NCBI GenBank assembly: GCA_026122225.1
Contig: JANEZZ010001678.1
Location: forward strand, 744,001-808,000
DNA: 64,000 nt
Source: Heloderma charlesbogerti
Lineage: Eukaryota > Chordata > Lepidosauria > Squamata > Helodermatidae
Direction of reading: 5' to 3'
Shown: positions 23,105 to 35,474 of the stretch, in pieces
Layout of the letters: the number at the start of each line of letters is the position of its first letter
Numbering within the stretch: position 1 is the first letter of the stretch
The notes under the pieces: generated by a model
Database searches by the model: none
What the model was told of the DNA's origin: nothing
What the model saw: the letters and a program-made list of their open reading frames with translations, nothing else
Program-made: the position numbers and the translations under genes

Positions 23105-25534
23105 CTTGTCATTATTCGCCATCTCTGAATTTAAGGGGTTTCCACTGTTGCCTGTGAAAGGCACACTGGATTTCTCACCACAAAGAATATTGTCTGCAAT
23201 ATGAACGTTGGGAGTCAGCAAGGAAAACTCATTTTTCCTGGATTCTGAAGACAGACAGAGCTGGTAGGAATACGGCAAAGTCCCCTCTTCAAAATTAGGG
23301 GGAAATATGGCACCGGCCTTGGAATGGGGAACGGGACCAAAGCACTGCAGGAACTTGGGATTCCCTGACCGCCGGAGCTTTGTCGTAATGGCCAGAATCA
23401 CTGTCAAGAGGAATAAGGATGACATCGCAGCTAAGGCCAGCACCAAATAGAACTGTAGATCAGGCTGATAGTCGGAGCTGCTCGACTGGGTTTTCATCTC
23501 TGGAAGAGCCTCCTGGAAGTTCTCAGCAAACACCAGGTTCAGAGTAATGGTGGCCGAGAGAGGCGGCTGCCCGTTATCCTTCACCATGACCACTAGCCTC
23601 TGCTTCACCGCATCCCTCTCCACAAAGGCCCTTGCTGTCCTGATCTCACCAGTGTGAGAGCCAACAGTGAAGAGCGCTGGCTCAGTCACAGTGGCTTGAA
23701 TCAGGTGGTAGGACAGCCAGGCGTTGTGTCCGGAATCAGCATCCATGGCCACCACCTTTGTTACAAGATAGTCTGCCTCGGCTGAACGAGGCACCATCTC
23801 AAACAAGGCGGAGCCTTTGGCTTCTTGCGAAGGGGACAGGATACGAGGGCTGTTATCATTCCGATCCAGAATAAACACGCTCACGGTGACACTGCTGCTG
23901 AGAGGAGGAGAACCACCATCTTGGGCCTTCACTTGCAGCTGGAACTCCCTGAATTGTTCATAGTCGAAGGACCGCTGGGCGTAGATTGTGCCAGTCCCAG
24001 AATTAATGGAGATATATGAGGAGATGGGGAGCTCCCCAATGCTGCTGCTGAGGATGGAGTACGTGATCCGTGCGTTTTGGTCCACATCTGGGTCAGAGGC
24101 TTTAATGCTGAAAACGGAGGCACCGGAAGGATTGTTTTCTGGCACATAGATGCTGTAGGAAGGCCTCTCAAAAGCAGGGGCATTGTCATTGACATCAGAG
24201 ATCCACAGGGAGATGGTTTTATCTGTGGAAAGTGGTGGGTTTCCTTTGTCACAGGCTGTGACCGTAATATTATACTCTGGAGTTCTTTCTCTGTCCAAAG
24301 GACTGTCTGTCAGGAGCTTGTAGTAATTGTTAGATGTGGGAAGAATCGTGAAGGGCAAATCATCTTGTAAATAGCAAGTAACCTTTCCATTGTCACCAGT
24401 ATCTTTGTCATTTACATTGATCAGAGCAATTAAGGTACCTGGTAGGGAATCTTCTTGGACTGGACTGAACAAGGAAGCTAGAATCACTTCTGGGGAGTTA
24501 TCATTCTCATCAAGAATCCTTATTTCAACATTGCAATGTGTTACTGATCTGCCTCCATCTTTTGCTGCAACTGTCATAGTATATTCTTTGGTTTCCTCAT
24601 AATCCAAGTGCCCCATAAGTAAGATTGTGCCATTGATTGGATCCAGACTGAATTTCATGTTGGCATTCACTGGTATATTGCTGAAATGGTATCTGATTTC
24701 GGCGTATGAACCTTCATCATTATCAGAGGCTACAATCTGGAGCACAAGAGTCCCAACAGGAACATTTTCCCTCAAACTGACCTTGTACACCTCTTGAGCG
24801 AAGATGGGTGGGTTGTCATTGGCATCAGTGACATTAATCCATATCTGGGCAGTCCCTGTTTTTCTAGGTTCGCCACCATCCAGGGCTGTAAGGATCAAGT
24901 GAAGTGTCTGTTCACTTTCTCGATCTAGTGGTTTCTGCAGCACTAAAGCGGCAAAATTATTTCCATCTTGACTCTTTTTAACATCCAAGGTGAAGTACTG
25001 ATTGGCGCTAAGCTGGTAATCCTGGAGAGAATTCATCCCAATGTCAGGATCTTCTGCTTTCCCAAGGAGAAATCGGGTGCCTGGTAAAGTAGATTCAATG
25101 ATCTCCAACTTGATCATGCCACTGAGGAACTGTGGTGCATTATCGTTAATGTCTTGTATCACTATATTTACATGAAAAACATTTAAAGGATTTTCAACCA
25201 CCACTTCTAAAGTAACAAAGCACAGTGCAGTTGTGCCACATATCTCCTCCCTGTCGATCCTGTCACTCACATAGAGGTTTCCGTTCTCTGCATTTATACG
25301 GAAATACTGCATTTTCGCTGCAGAGACAGCATGCAGGTTACGCCTTGCGAGCTCTCTGGCACCCAGCCCCAGGTCCTTGGCGAGGTTCCCCACAACGGAC
25401 CCCTTTGCCATCTCCTCGGGGACGGAATAGCGAATCTGCTCGGAGGCAGCCCAGCAGGAGCACGGCGACAGCAGCAAGAGAAGCAGCACTTGCCTTGCGA
25501 GCGCCCTGCCATCCTCTTCCTCCCTTCGGTCCAT
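23105..25534 (-). CDS. Clustered protocadherin variable exon, gamma-B-like, type II copy 2
   Basis: This 810-codon first exon matches type II copy 1 almost exactly through EC1, then diverges in EC2-EC3 and becomes highly similar again from EC5 onward. Linkers are canonical (EC5-EC6 DRNDN). It carries two extra residues in EC6 (ATVTEPALF against ATEPALF) caused by a 6-bp in-frame insertion near 23685-23690. The juxtamembrane reads [10 protein letters not shown] where the other type II copies have MMKL or TMKL. The exon ends ...NNDK at donor GTAAGA, phase 0. The tail ([17 protein letters not shown]) is closer to type II copy 3 than to copy 1. The start is the ATG shared with copy 1, about 255 bp below the CSE. 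Confidence 0.93.
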
Positions 25535-25915
25535 TTGGATCTATGAAGATTAGCTGCCTCCGTTTCCAGGTCCGTTCAACTCCCCTCAGGGCGCAGGGAA
25601 CCTCCGCAAGGATGAATAGGCTGCCTGCCTCCTCGATCTTTCCAGGCGGTGGCAGCTGTGTTTCCCCCTCTCTCCCAGATTGCTCTGTCTTTGTGATGTG
25701 CTTGCTGCTCCCGATCCGCAGAGCAGTGATGGAGCGAGCCTTCTGCGGGAAGCCTCATCAGTGGATGGACCTCCGGCTTCCACTCTGGCCAACAGCGACG
25801 CTGTGAGGCTCAGGCGGAGAACTGCAAGGGATTCTTTCTCATTCAGCTTTAAGCCTTTAAGCAGAGACACAACTTGGAAGTGATCCTATTTTGGTGTGTG
25901 AGGAAGAAACACAGT
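25226..25915 (-). repeat. Near-identical promoter-to-EC1 block shared with 11815-12494
   Basis: Second copy of the block. On the upstream side identity fades after AGAGACACAACTTGGA; a 7-bp-scale insertion relative to the first copy lies just before that point. Confidence 0.8.
25789..25828 (-). promoter_or_regulatory. Protocadherin CSE promoter motif for exon starting 25534
   Basis: Plus-strand text CCAACAGCGACGCTGTGAG ... GAGAACTGCAAG, identical in the core to 12378-12417. The CGCT core is present. Confidence 0.85.
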
Positions 25916-26041
25916 GAAGAATATCTATTCCCTGAAGAGTTAACTCCTGGCTTGGTTTTTTCCCTTTGTGCTGTTGAATTACTGCTTCATATCTATCAAG
26001 ATACTTTCATTCATGTCGAGGACTTTTAATAAAACTATTAA

Positions 26042-26207
26042 AGCACAGTGCTATGCATATTTATTCAGAAGGAAGTTCCACTATGTTCAGTGGGACCTAG
26101 GTTACACCTAGGCAAGTATGCATAGGACTGGAGCCTAAGAGTCTTGTGGCACCTTAACCACTAAGAAATTTATTGTGGCATCAGCTTTCATGGACTATAG
26201 TAATGAC
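26042..26207. repeat. Interspersed repeats inserted in unit B only
   Basis: The first part (to about 26134) has inverted arms around GCTATGCATATTTATTCAGAAG and GCAAGTATGCATAGGACT, a common squamate foldback element also seen at 51352 and 52868. The second part has AGTCTTGTGGCACCTTAA and ATCAGCTTTCATGGACTA, a common reptile repeat fragment. Unit A has no counterpart near 12620. Confidence 0.55.
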
Positions 26208-26465
26208 TGTGATATTGCTAGTGCTCTGTTCGGAAAGACTTAGTACTGTAACAGAATCCTGAACATCATAGGGGAGAAATCAGAAACCTAGCAGCATTAC
26301 CTCACTGATTTTATTTTCTGATCTTCTCTGATAGGATTATATCAGTGGTGTCTGCTTTGATTCTGAAGAGCTCCTCTGTATCTCCTGTTAAAGTTTCAAG
26401 ATATGACAGATAATTTTTACTCAGTCATAGATTTACCTCCTTCTTTCTATGGTGCAAGTTATTTC

Positions 26466-26990
26466 CCTTGTGTATTAAGACGAGCACAATATTTAGAAGA
26501 CGAGATCACATCACTCCAGTACTGAAGGAGTTGCACTGGTTACCAGTTGTTTTCCGGGCCAAATTCAAGGTGTTGGTTTTGACCTTTAAAACCCTATATG
26601 GTTCCGGCCCAGCCTATCTTAAGGAGCGCCTCCAGCAGCACCAGACAGGCCGCTAAACAAGATCAGCCTCGGATGGCCTTCTCTCTGTCCCATCAGCCAG
26701 GACAGCTAGACTGGTGGGGACGAGGGAGAGGGCCTTTTCTGTGGTGGCCCCCACTCTGTGGAACTCCCTCCCTAGGGAACTCCGTCATGCCCCCTCTTTA
26801 ATGAGCTTCCATCATGCATTAAAAATGTGGTTGTTCAGGCAGGCATTTGGGGTGGGTTAGGGTATTTTAGAAAATGTTTTTATTGTAGAATTTTATTGTT
26901 TTAAACTGTTTTATTGTATGTTGTACATCGCCCAGAGTGGCTGGGTGACCAGCCAGATGGGCGATTAATAAATTTAATAATCAATCAATA
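26466..26990 (+). mobile_element. L2-type LINE 3' fragment
   Basis: The frame DHITPVLKELHWLPVVFRAK ... FKTLYGSGPAYLKERL is the conserved end of L2-like reverse transcriptases. The 3' terminus has TTGTACATCGCCCAGAGTGG and GGGCGATTAATAAATTTAAT. Frames are broken in the middle. Confidence 0.8.
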
Positions 26991-29139
26991 TTAAGAAAGT
27001 ACTCTCCCTCCTCTTCGTTGCATATTTCATCTTGTCACATCATGCACTGCCATGTTCATTGCTTTAAATGTAACTAGTGTAAAATTGCCATGTGGTGTAC
27101 GAACCAGGATCCTGGTGTATGAATCAGGACCCTGAGCTTCAGAGTGGTTGATATTTATCTAACAGTTTTAATGACGGCATTAATATTACTTTTATTTTTG
27201 TGTTTGTTTCTATACTTTATTAGGTGCTTTGAGCATCCCCTGGTAGAGAGGAAGCCAGACAGAAATGTTTGTATAAGTGAATTAATAAATGTGATCCCAT
27301 CCTCTAACCTCTTTTCTACACATCACAGATGTATTCCCTCTCGAAGACTGCTTTACACATTATTATTTCACTGTTGCACAAATAATGAGTCAGAGGAATC
27401 ACAGGAAAACTATGTGCGCTCACAGTCTGAGTGTTTCTTTTGCATTCTGTGCCAGAGTTGTGAAAGTAGTGTACACAGAAGAGACATTCCCTTTTTCCTC
27501 AGAAAGGATATATTGTATAGTAGTTGGGGATGCAAGCACCATATAGTATGGGGAGTCTTTGTGAAGTATCATCTTATTTGCAGTCCTATCAGCATTTTCC
27601 CCTAGAGGTTTGAGAGGAGAAGCCCCTATTAATGTTTACCTTGACTAAATGTTGCCAAACATCTAAGATACACCTTCCTTTTCTGCTTTTTAACTAGTAC
27701 TGACTATGGATTCAGATTTTTCAAGTCAGATCATCAGTGTGAATCTATTTCCTTTCTCTTTGAGGAAACTGCTTTGAGCAGGCTGAGGTCAAAAGTATAA
27801 TACTTGAGCAATGGCTGTGCTGCCATTATACAATTACAAGAGGACATCCCTGTGACTGGTTCTATCTACCGTGCATGGGGAATTGTTTCCTCCAACATTT
27901 CCCTCGTCAGTCCTAACATGGAAATACCACTTGATGACTCCCTGGACGGGTTTGCCTACCCTTGCTATGATTGGTGCTCCCAAAATATCTTTGAATTTGC
28001 TCTTTCGTCTGTGTGCATCAGATGCAATTGATCTGTAAGTAATGTCAATAAGACAAAGGATTCAGTGTTAACTTTTCGCACTGAATATTGTGTGCATAAT
28101 GAGACAAACATCTATAAATGCTAGGTTTATAAACACAAGAGACTAATCTGAAGTATATGCCATATACTCTTTATTGTGCTAGAAGAATGAAACTCTCATA
28201 GCAAGGCACTTATTTTGAGAAAGACACACTAGGTTCACAGTCTGTTTTGTTCAATATAGGACAGAGAATTGATGGACAGCATGTGCTGGTTGTTATCTCC
28301 AAATGCTTTCCCTGTCCTTCTGGGTCTGGTCCTGACTATCTCACTGGGTTTTCTTAGCCTTGACTTGTGAACAGTGGCTCGCAACCTGTCAGTCAATGAT
28401 TGCCTCTGCCTTCTATTCTGCTTAAACTTTTTACACCATATTTAAATATGTATTGTACTGTTGTTTTCCATTGCAATGCCAAATGTCATAGTGTGACTAC
28501 CGGCCCATTAAAAAATTCCCATGCCATCTGCAAACATTAATTTGCCATGGTTGGAAGGTAACAGACCTCTCCAATACTTTAGAGAAGTGCTATATCGGTT
28601 ACTGAGAATATTCCAGAGTAAGTGGACTGAGGATGGCAGATATAGCCAAGTATCATCATAATGCACTTTTAAAAATGTCTGTATTTGTTTTAAGGATATT
28701 CTGTTCATCTTGGAGATGCTTTTCCTGGGCGTTTTACTTTTTTACATAGCAAGGCCATCCTGTCCAGCATCCCTTCTGCAACCGTGGTCAGCTAGATACA
28801 AGCAAACTGGGACCTGAACCACAGCCTCTATGCAGTGCCCCCAATGCCCCGGGGGAGTAAGATGGGGAAGGGAGTATTGTCTGCATCCAGGTGCCTGCAT
28901 TAGCAAGAACCAGTAATAGTGGTGCTAAGAAGGCATCCTTCTCCAGGCCCATACAAGCTGTGGGAGAGGTCTTCTCCAGGGCCTCACCCTATTCCTTTTC
29001 CGTTGGCAATACAGTCATTTTTTTTAATAAACAAAGAAATGCCAACATGTTAAGCTTTTCTTCAGAGGAAACAAGTTCCAACCCCCTGCTCATTTGTAGC
29101 TCCATTTTTGATACGTAACTATTTCTCACAAAGGAAAAG
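26991..29139. other. Intergenic, no gene recognised
   Basis: The longest open frame (27144-27605, plus strand) has a hydrophobic start but no family resemblance and is probably chance. No protocadherin remnants were seen. Confidence 0.45.
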
Positions 29140-31960
29140 CTCTATAAGTTGAAAATGTCCTTGTATAATGTAAACAGCATGGACACTGTGGTAAGAAGAG
29201 CATGGGTGGAGTCAGTCCTCAACAGATTAAACCCAGACTTAATGATGCTCGAGGCAGGGCTGGCCCAAGACATTTTGCTGCCTGAGGCAGAGGATAACAT
29301 CCCCCTCCCCCACACACTCACTCACTCAGAAGTCATTGTGCATAGTACCCAAGGCCAGTCAAGTTATTTTGGCACCTGAGACAGAAAATCCCACAAACAC
29401 TTCTCCTCCCCCCTGGAAGTAAAACTACAACAATAATAAAATAACTAACAATGTGCTGCCCTTTCAGGACACCCAAAATCAGCTGCCTGAGGCAACTGCT
29501 TCTCTTTGCCTAATGGAAGGGGTGGCCCTGGCTCCAAGAAATCCACCAAAAGAAGTCAAACATCAGATCTACAGTATCATCTTGTAGACTGAGCAACCAG
29601 ACCTCTACACAGTATTATAAATGAAGATATATAATGGCATTATGATAAGTAAGTTTATAATTCTTTTAAACTCACCAAATATTAATTTAAATTGCATGCA
29701 AGGCAACGGTACAAGCAAACATGTATTCTCATTATGTTTCCAGTCCAGTTCCAAATTCTCCTATACTGCATTTCATGGAGTTGAAAAATCAACCTGGAGT
29801 AAGTTTATAGCAAGAATATGTATGATTCACCTACTCCTATCTATCTCTTGCATTACTTGGATTTTTGATTTCATTTTATAAACATTTGCTGTCCCTATAC
29901 ACAGGGTATATACTTTACTTAATACAGGATAGCTTTAATATACAGATTCAGTATGGGGTTTTTTGAAGATGAATTAGTAGATTGTTCTGGCAATGTTAAT
30001 GGAGCTCTGCTGTTGATACAGAACTGATTGGTTCATTTGGAAATTTGTATATTTAATTTTGTTTTAATATATGGTGTGATTAACTTGTGGTTTGATGTAT
30101 ACATGCCATTGTAAGTATTATGCATTATTTCGATAAACAAGCTAGACATAAGTCTTTGACCTCTCCCTTTTTTGTCATGGGTTTGTAGTTTAAAACAAGA
30201 AGCAGTTCTTAAGATAATGCAAAGTTAGATGTATATAATCAATTAAAATACGTTTCCATAATATGTATTTCCAGATTCCAGCCATGCTAATTATGGGAGT
30301 CAAGTCTGGGGTATGCCCATATGAAACTCCTCCCAGATCAGGACTCTGACCTTAGGAAGGGAGGAAATGGGTGTGCTGGGGGCAGGCCAGTGGATAGGGA
30401 AGGAAAAGGCCATGGAACCACTGGATCCAATGGCTTCTCAGTCCTCAGCCCTGCCCTCAGCAGTTAGAATAAATTAGATGGGCCCAGAGGCCCATCTAAC
30501 AAAAAATGTTCAAACAGTGGATGGAGAGGCAAAAATTGCCTCCATGCTCCTCCAACCAAGAGGAGCATGGCAAGAGCCCAGCAGGCCAAAGGATGGATGG
30601 AGGGCTCCAATATTGGAACCATCTGTTATTTGGGCTTGACACCAATAGGATTGCTCTCTAAATCAATAAAAGCCAGCAAAGCATCAGTGATATATGGCTT
30701 TATGACAGAACCTTACAAATTATTTGCAGATATTATTGCTGAACCGCTGATAAATGCAATAACTGAGATACATAATAGTACTCAAATTCCTGAAACTTGG
30801 TTAATGGGTAAGATAGTTATATAAAAAAAACCCTGGGAAAGATAATATACCAGTGGATTTATATCGACCAGTGATATTGCTTAATTATGATTATAAGATC
30901 ATTAAAAAAACTATTGGCAAATATATTTCTCTAGATCAAGCTGGATTCATAATATCAAGAAACCTCACCAGCAACATTTTAAAAAGTGGTAAACATGATG
31001 GAATATATTAGATCACATAAAATTATTTCAGCCTTTCTTTTTCTTGATGCCAAAAAGGCATTTGACAGGCTAGAGTGGAACTATTTAATCCAATGCCTAC
31101 TTTCGTTCAGTTTCTGTAATCCTTTTATTGATTGGATAAGAAAAATCTCTTGTCTTCACCTGCTTGACTTTTACTAAATGGTTATATTGACAAATATTTA
31201 ATATCAGATGTCCCTCATCAGCAATATTATTTGCAATATCAATAGAGTCATTTGTGTTATCTATTAAATATAATACTAACATTCACGGCAAAACTATAAA
31301 TGATATCAGCTGTAAGATAAACCTCTATGCCAATGATGTGGTCATGTACCTAATTGAAATGGAAGAATCAAGAATTGAGACATCTTATTTCAAAATTGGA
31401 AAGATTATCTGTTTATACAATTAACATACAGAAATCAGAAGTGTTAAGTTTGAATACTTCATCAAATCTAGTTGCTCTAGGTTCTTTTTTAGATAAATTC
31501 CATTGCCCAAGAGGTCCAATATGATACCTCAGTATATACCTCACCACCAACAATCAGCACATTTATAACAACAATTTTCAATCATTAGTTAAGAAAATTG
31601 ACTCAAGGTTAAAATATGTCTAGCTCAAGACTTTCCTTTTAGTTTTGGAATAAACATTATCAAAGTGCTGCAGTGGCTGGGGAATGCCGGGAGTTGTAGG
31701 ACTTTTTTCTATCTAATCATGCATAGGATTGTGCCCAAGAGGTCTATCTTACTAAAGTTGAATTTTCTATTTTGTAATTGTCCAAATTTACTTACAGAGA
31801 ATCACTAAAAGAGTAGCAATAAAAGTTTAACAGACTTATATGGGCTGCTAAAAAATCTAAAGTAAACTTAAAAACAGCAGAAGACCCATGGTCTAATGGA
31901 GGATGTGGCATCTGTAATCTACTGCTTTATTACGATGGAAATAGTAACTGTTGGTATTGT
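29140..31960 (+). mobile_element. Degraded L1-type LINE
   Basis: The endonuclease start is recognisable (NVNSMDTVVRRAWVESVLNRLNPDLMML near 29165-29250). The RT region follows as scattered frames: STQIPETWLMGKIVI near 30780, then IISAFLFLDAKKAFDRLEWN near 31020-31085. Many stops and frameshifts show it is long dead. A hAT-type element interrupts it at 29255-29530. Confidence 0.75.
29255..29530. mobile_element. hAT-type MITE inserted in the L1
   Basis: The ends CAGGGCTGGCC and GGTGGCCCTG form inverted repeats. The 8-bp flanks are GCTCGAGG (29247-29254) and GCTCCAAG (29531-29538), 6 of 8 matching. The right flank fits the L1 endonuclease reading (L-Q before E-I), so it is probably the original target. 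Confidence 0.7.
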
Positions 31961-32035
31961 GCTAAAAACAGAGTAGGTTTTTTCCACAGGGGGTAGACGT
32001 CTTGCAGAGCTCAAGTATACTAGAAAATGACAATC

Positions 32036-32240
32036 CAAGCATAGGAACATAGGAAGGTGCCTTATATTGAGTCAGACCATGAGTCAACCTAGTCCAGTAC
32101 TGTCATCACTGACTGGCAGTGGCTCTCCAGGGTTTCAGACAGGATTCTTTCCTAGCCCTACCTGGAGATGCTGGGGATTGAACCTGGGACCTTCTGCATG
32201 GAAAGTGGGGGCTCCACCACTGAAGGGGCTGAGGTTGGGT
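32036..32240 (-). mobile_element. tRNA-derived SINE, reverse orientation
   Basis: The reverse complement carries TGGTGGAGC, then CATGCAGAAGGTCCCAGG and the B box GGTTCAATCC (32175-32184). The tail includes GACTCAATATAAGGCACC and CTATGTTCCTATG. Same family as 21762-21965 but better preserved. Confidence 0.8.
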
Positions 32241-32689
32241 GTTTTTCACAATTAATATCTGGAAGCAGCTTTTTTAAAAAAACTATTTCATGCCACAGAA
32301 ATTCTTGGAGGGTAGTGGGGGTGAGGGGGGATATATAGCAAATTTGGCTAATTTGATATAGTTCATTAATTGGTCAGAGCTGACAGGCCAGTGTAGGCAG
32401 GGATGGAGTTAAGCAGAGGATACCCTGGTGAGCAATCCAGATGCATCTTTATGGTGAGGGGTCCCTTACCTAACCAACCTCTCACAGCTGATTGGTGCAT
32501 GGGGATATGGACCTTCAAGTCACAATGATAGCATCATATCTAATGTTGTCCAGCCAGGATGAGGCAGTATTCTATATGAGGCCATTTTATTTTGGGGCTG
32601 CTGTGAGAAAGGTGGGACAGAAATATGGCAAATACATATATGTATACATACATTATTAGTCTCTTTCCTAACAGCATCTTGTGTGCAAT

Positions 32690-33195
32690 TCTGTTTTTTT
32701 ATTGCCACCATACACTTATTTTATGTTTTCATTGAGCTATTTGCAATGTGTACAAGACCTCTTTCCTGGTTATTCATCACCAGTTCACACGCTATTAGTG
32801 TATATTGTGAAGTTGGAATTCTCTGTCACAATGTGCACTTTACACTTACTTATATTGAACCTCACTTGCCATTTTGTTAGCCATTCACAAGATTTGAGAG
32901 ATTCTTTTGAAGCTCTTCACAGTCCACTTGGGTTTTCACCATCCTAATATTTTGGTGTTAGCCATGTATGTGGACACTTTACTGCTCATCCCTGACCCCA
33001 GGATTTATGAACTGGAGTTAAATCGCACTGAACATAATAGAGATCCTTGGAGGAACCCACTCTTTACTTCATTGTGAAAACAGCCCATTTTACTCCTACC
33101 CTCTGCCTGCTGTTGTTTTAACTAGTCATCAATCCACAAAAGGACCTGCCGTCTTATCCCATGATTGCTACGCTTTTTCAAGCCTCTCTGGTGAG
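32690..33195. repeat. Probable LINE-derived repeat, class uncertain
   Basis: Phrases such as GATCCTTGGAGGAACCCACT and GTCATCAATCCACAAAAGGACCTG recur in non-coding parts of CR1-like elements in reptiles and birds, as I remember them. No coding domain is visible. Confidence 0.35.
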
Positions 33196-33203
33196 GGATT
33201 TTG

Positions 33204-33646
33204 TAGGGATGGGCTGATTACCTACCTGTCATTCTGGCCGGGAATTCGCCCTTGAGGGGAGGTGATCCGTTCCTCCCCCCAGAATCCTCTTCGGCCAGCT
33301 CCGCTCCGCGGTGATTCCACAGAGCTGCCGGCCAGCTCCGTGGAACATACTGGACGCCATTTGAGTCCCTGCTTTTTTTTTCACGTGATAAATATTTAAA
33401 TATGCAAATATTTCCGTAGCCTATCACGTGAAAAAAACAGGGACACAAATGGCGTCTACAACGCCATTTGCATCCATAGTCAATACCCCTCAGCCAGCGA
33501 TATGGCATGGTAGCCGTATTGCTGGCACTCCGGAGCCGGAGGATCTGGCCGAAGAGGATTCCGCAGGGAGGCGGAGGTAAGTGCTGTGTTCTGCCACGGA
33601 CTCCAGGGGGGGGGATTCTTTAGAATCCAGCCTCATGCCATCCCTA
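33204..33646. mobile_element. hAT-type foldback element, 443 bp
   Basis: The element begins TAGGGATGG and ends CCATCCCTA. It is flanked by perfect 8-bp duplications GGATTTTG (33196-33203 and 33647-33654). Inside, 33353-33456 is a large inverted repeat with arms containing GACGCCATTTG, TCCCTG and CACGTGATA. No transposase is encoded. Shared words (AGCCTATCACG, AATGGCG) link it to the larger element at 61278-62060. Confidence 0.85.
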
Positions 33647-33654
33647 GGATTTTG

Positions 33655-35474
33655 TCAACGTCTAGTCCAACAGATCACGCTTACCCAGATACTAGCTGAC
33701 ACTCCCAAAGAACTCCAAAAGGTGGGTGAAGTAACCGCTAAGGAAGGTGTTAATAAGACAGACTTCAAGGCTAATCTCTGGGGTATTCCACAGAATAGTC
33801 CTCTCCAATATGAATACCCTAAGCTTGCCCATTTATTTTTACCCATCTTATGAGTATGTGTTGATGGAAATCCAAACTAGATCTATTATATTTCACCCAT
33901 CTAGAAAATGAGATATGACCCCCTTTCAATGGATATCAGATTAGCCAAGTAAGAGCTACCTTTAGTGAAACCATTCTCCCTAACACCTCATTTGCTAGTT
34001 TCCCTTGTGTAATACTTCTTTATGTTCTTATGTGATTTTGTTATAGTCCTTAAAACAGCCCTGCAAGGTAGGTCAGTATTATTACCCCTACATTCTAGCT
34101 GGGGGGCTGAGGCTGAGAATGGCTTGTCTCGCCTAAGTCAACTAAAAACATTCATGGCAGAGTTGATATGTGAAGCAGGCAGGCACTTCCCAATTTCTAT
34201 CTTAGTCTCTTAGGGACCGTATTAAACGTGATTTATTTTTAATAATACTTCTTCTAGACCTTTGTAATTAAACTCTGAATTACATGACAGGCATGAAACT
34301 ACTTAGTGCACTTAGTGCAATCAGATTGCTACTGGAATGAAACATTGCCCCTCCTTGGTGTATAGGCAGAAGTGCTTTCCACTCACTCACAGGGGAGAGG
34401 ATAGATCCTAGGCACTGGAATTATTCTGAGATCTGTCATTTAAGAATTGAAGCAATAACTGTTCTTTACTTAAGATGAAACAATGAGATAAACTAGGTTT
34501 ACTTCATACAAACATGTTAATACAAATGTATGGTTCACAGAAACATGTTCATAGAATGTTCATACGGACATGTGTGGTTCATACAAACATAGTAATATTT
34601 CATAGACTGTAGCATCAAGGGGGTGACCTGCATCTGTGAATGACCCATCAGAATAACTGCTAGAGATAAAACATTCGTATTATCTAATTTTAGTACCTAA
34701 TACCAATATTACCTACTACCATATTACTGCGCGCGCGCGCGCGCACACACACACAGTACTTCGCAACAGAAACAAGTCACGTATCTGGCTGAGAGTGTGA
34801 TATCAACCCCAAAACATTCAGGTATGAAAGAACCCGCTTTCAGTAATTCTAAATAAAGCCATATCTTATTATCTCAGCAGATCAGATATTATGTATAAAC
34901 TGTCCATTGAGAAACTGCTGACTTAATTTTTCATTCCCAAGTACAATAAACAATGGTGTACAATGTTATCCAAATAATGTTCGTGACAAACCCATCTTGT
35001 CAGATTTTTTCCCCAAAATCCATGTCACCATAATGCCTTTATTAGGCCAACTCAAAGATCACAAAATATTGTGCAAGCTTTTGAGTTCTGCATAACTCTT
35101 CATCAGGCAAGATGGTAAACAAAGCAAAAAAGGGTGGGGAAGGCAAGGGGAAAAAGTGGCTGATGTTGAAGCCAGGGAGTCTGCATTTGGTTACAGTCTT
35201 AAGATGGAAAGTGGGAAGAGGCTGCAGTCTTTCAAACTGGCCGCTATCAGGAACAGATATGGTTTCAGGATGCACCTGGGATGGCCACACTGTCCATTTT
35301 GCCTGATGAAGAGCTGGAGAACTTCAAAGCTCGGACATTTTCTTTTGGCCAATATTGCTACAATCGCTTTTTATGTCATCTGGACAGCTAAACTATAGTC
35401 ACACAATAAAAGCTAATAATTCTATTTCAGATTTAGGAAGGGATTACTTTAAAAGCATTAAATATTAATCTTAC
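33655..35474. other. Intergenic, no gene recognised
   Basis: Contains an alternating (GC)n(AC)n tract at 34729-34755. No clear alignment was seen with the 3' flanks of the other type I exons. Confidence 0.45.
34729..34755. repeat. (GC)n(AC)n dinucleotide tract
   Basis: Eight GC units run directly into about six AC units. Alternating purine-pyrimidine DNA of this kind can adopt the Z form. Confidence 0.9.

Noticed and set aside
27144..27605. 153-codon plus-strand open frame with a hydrophobic start
   Set aside because: No domain, no homologous frame elsewhere in the window, and it lies in repeat-flanked intergenic DNA; probably chance.
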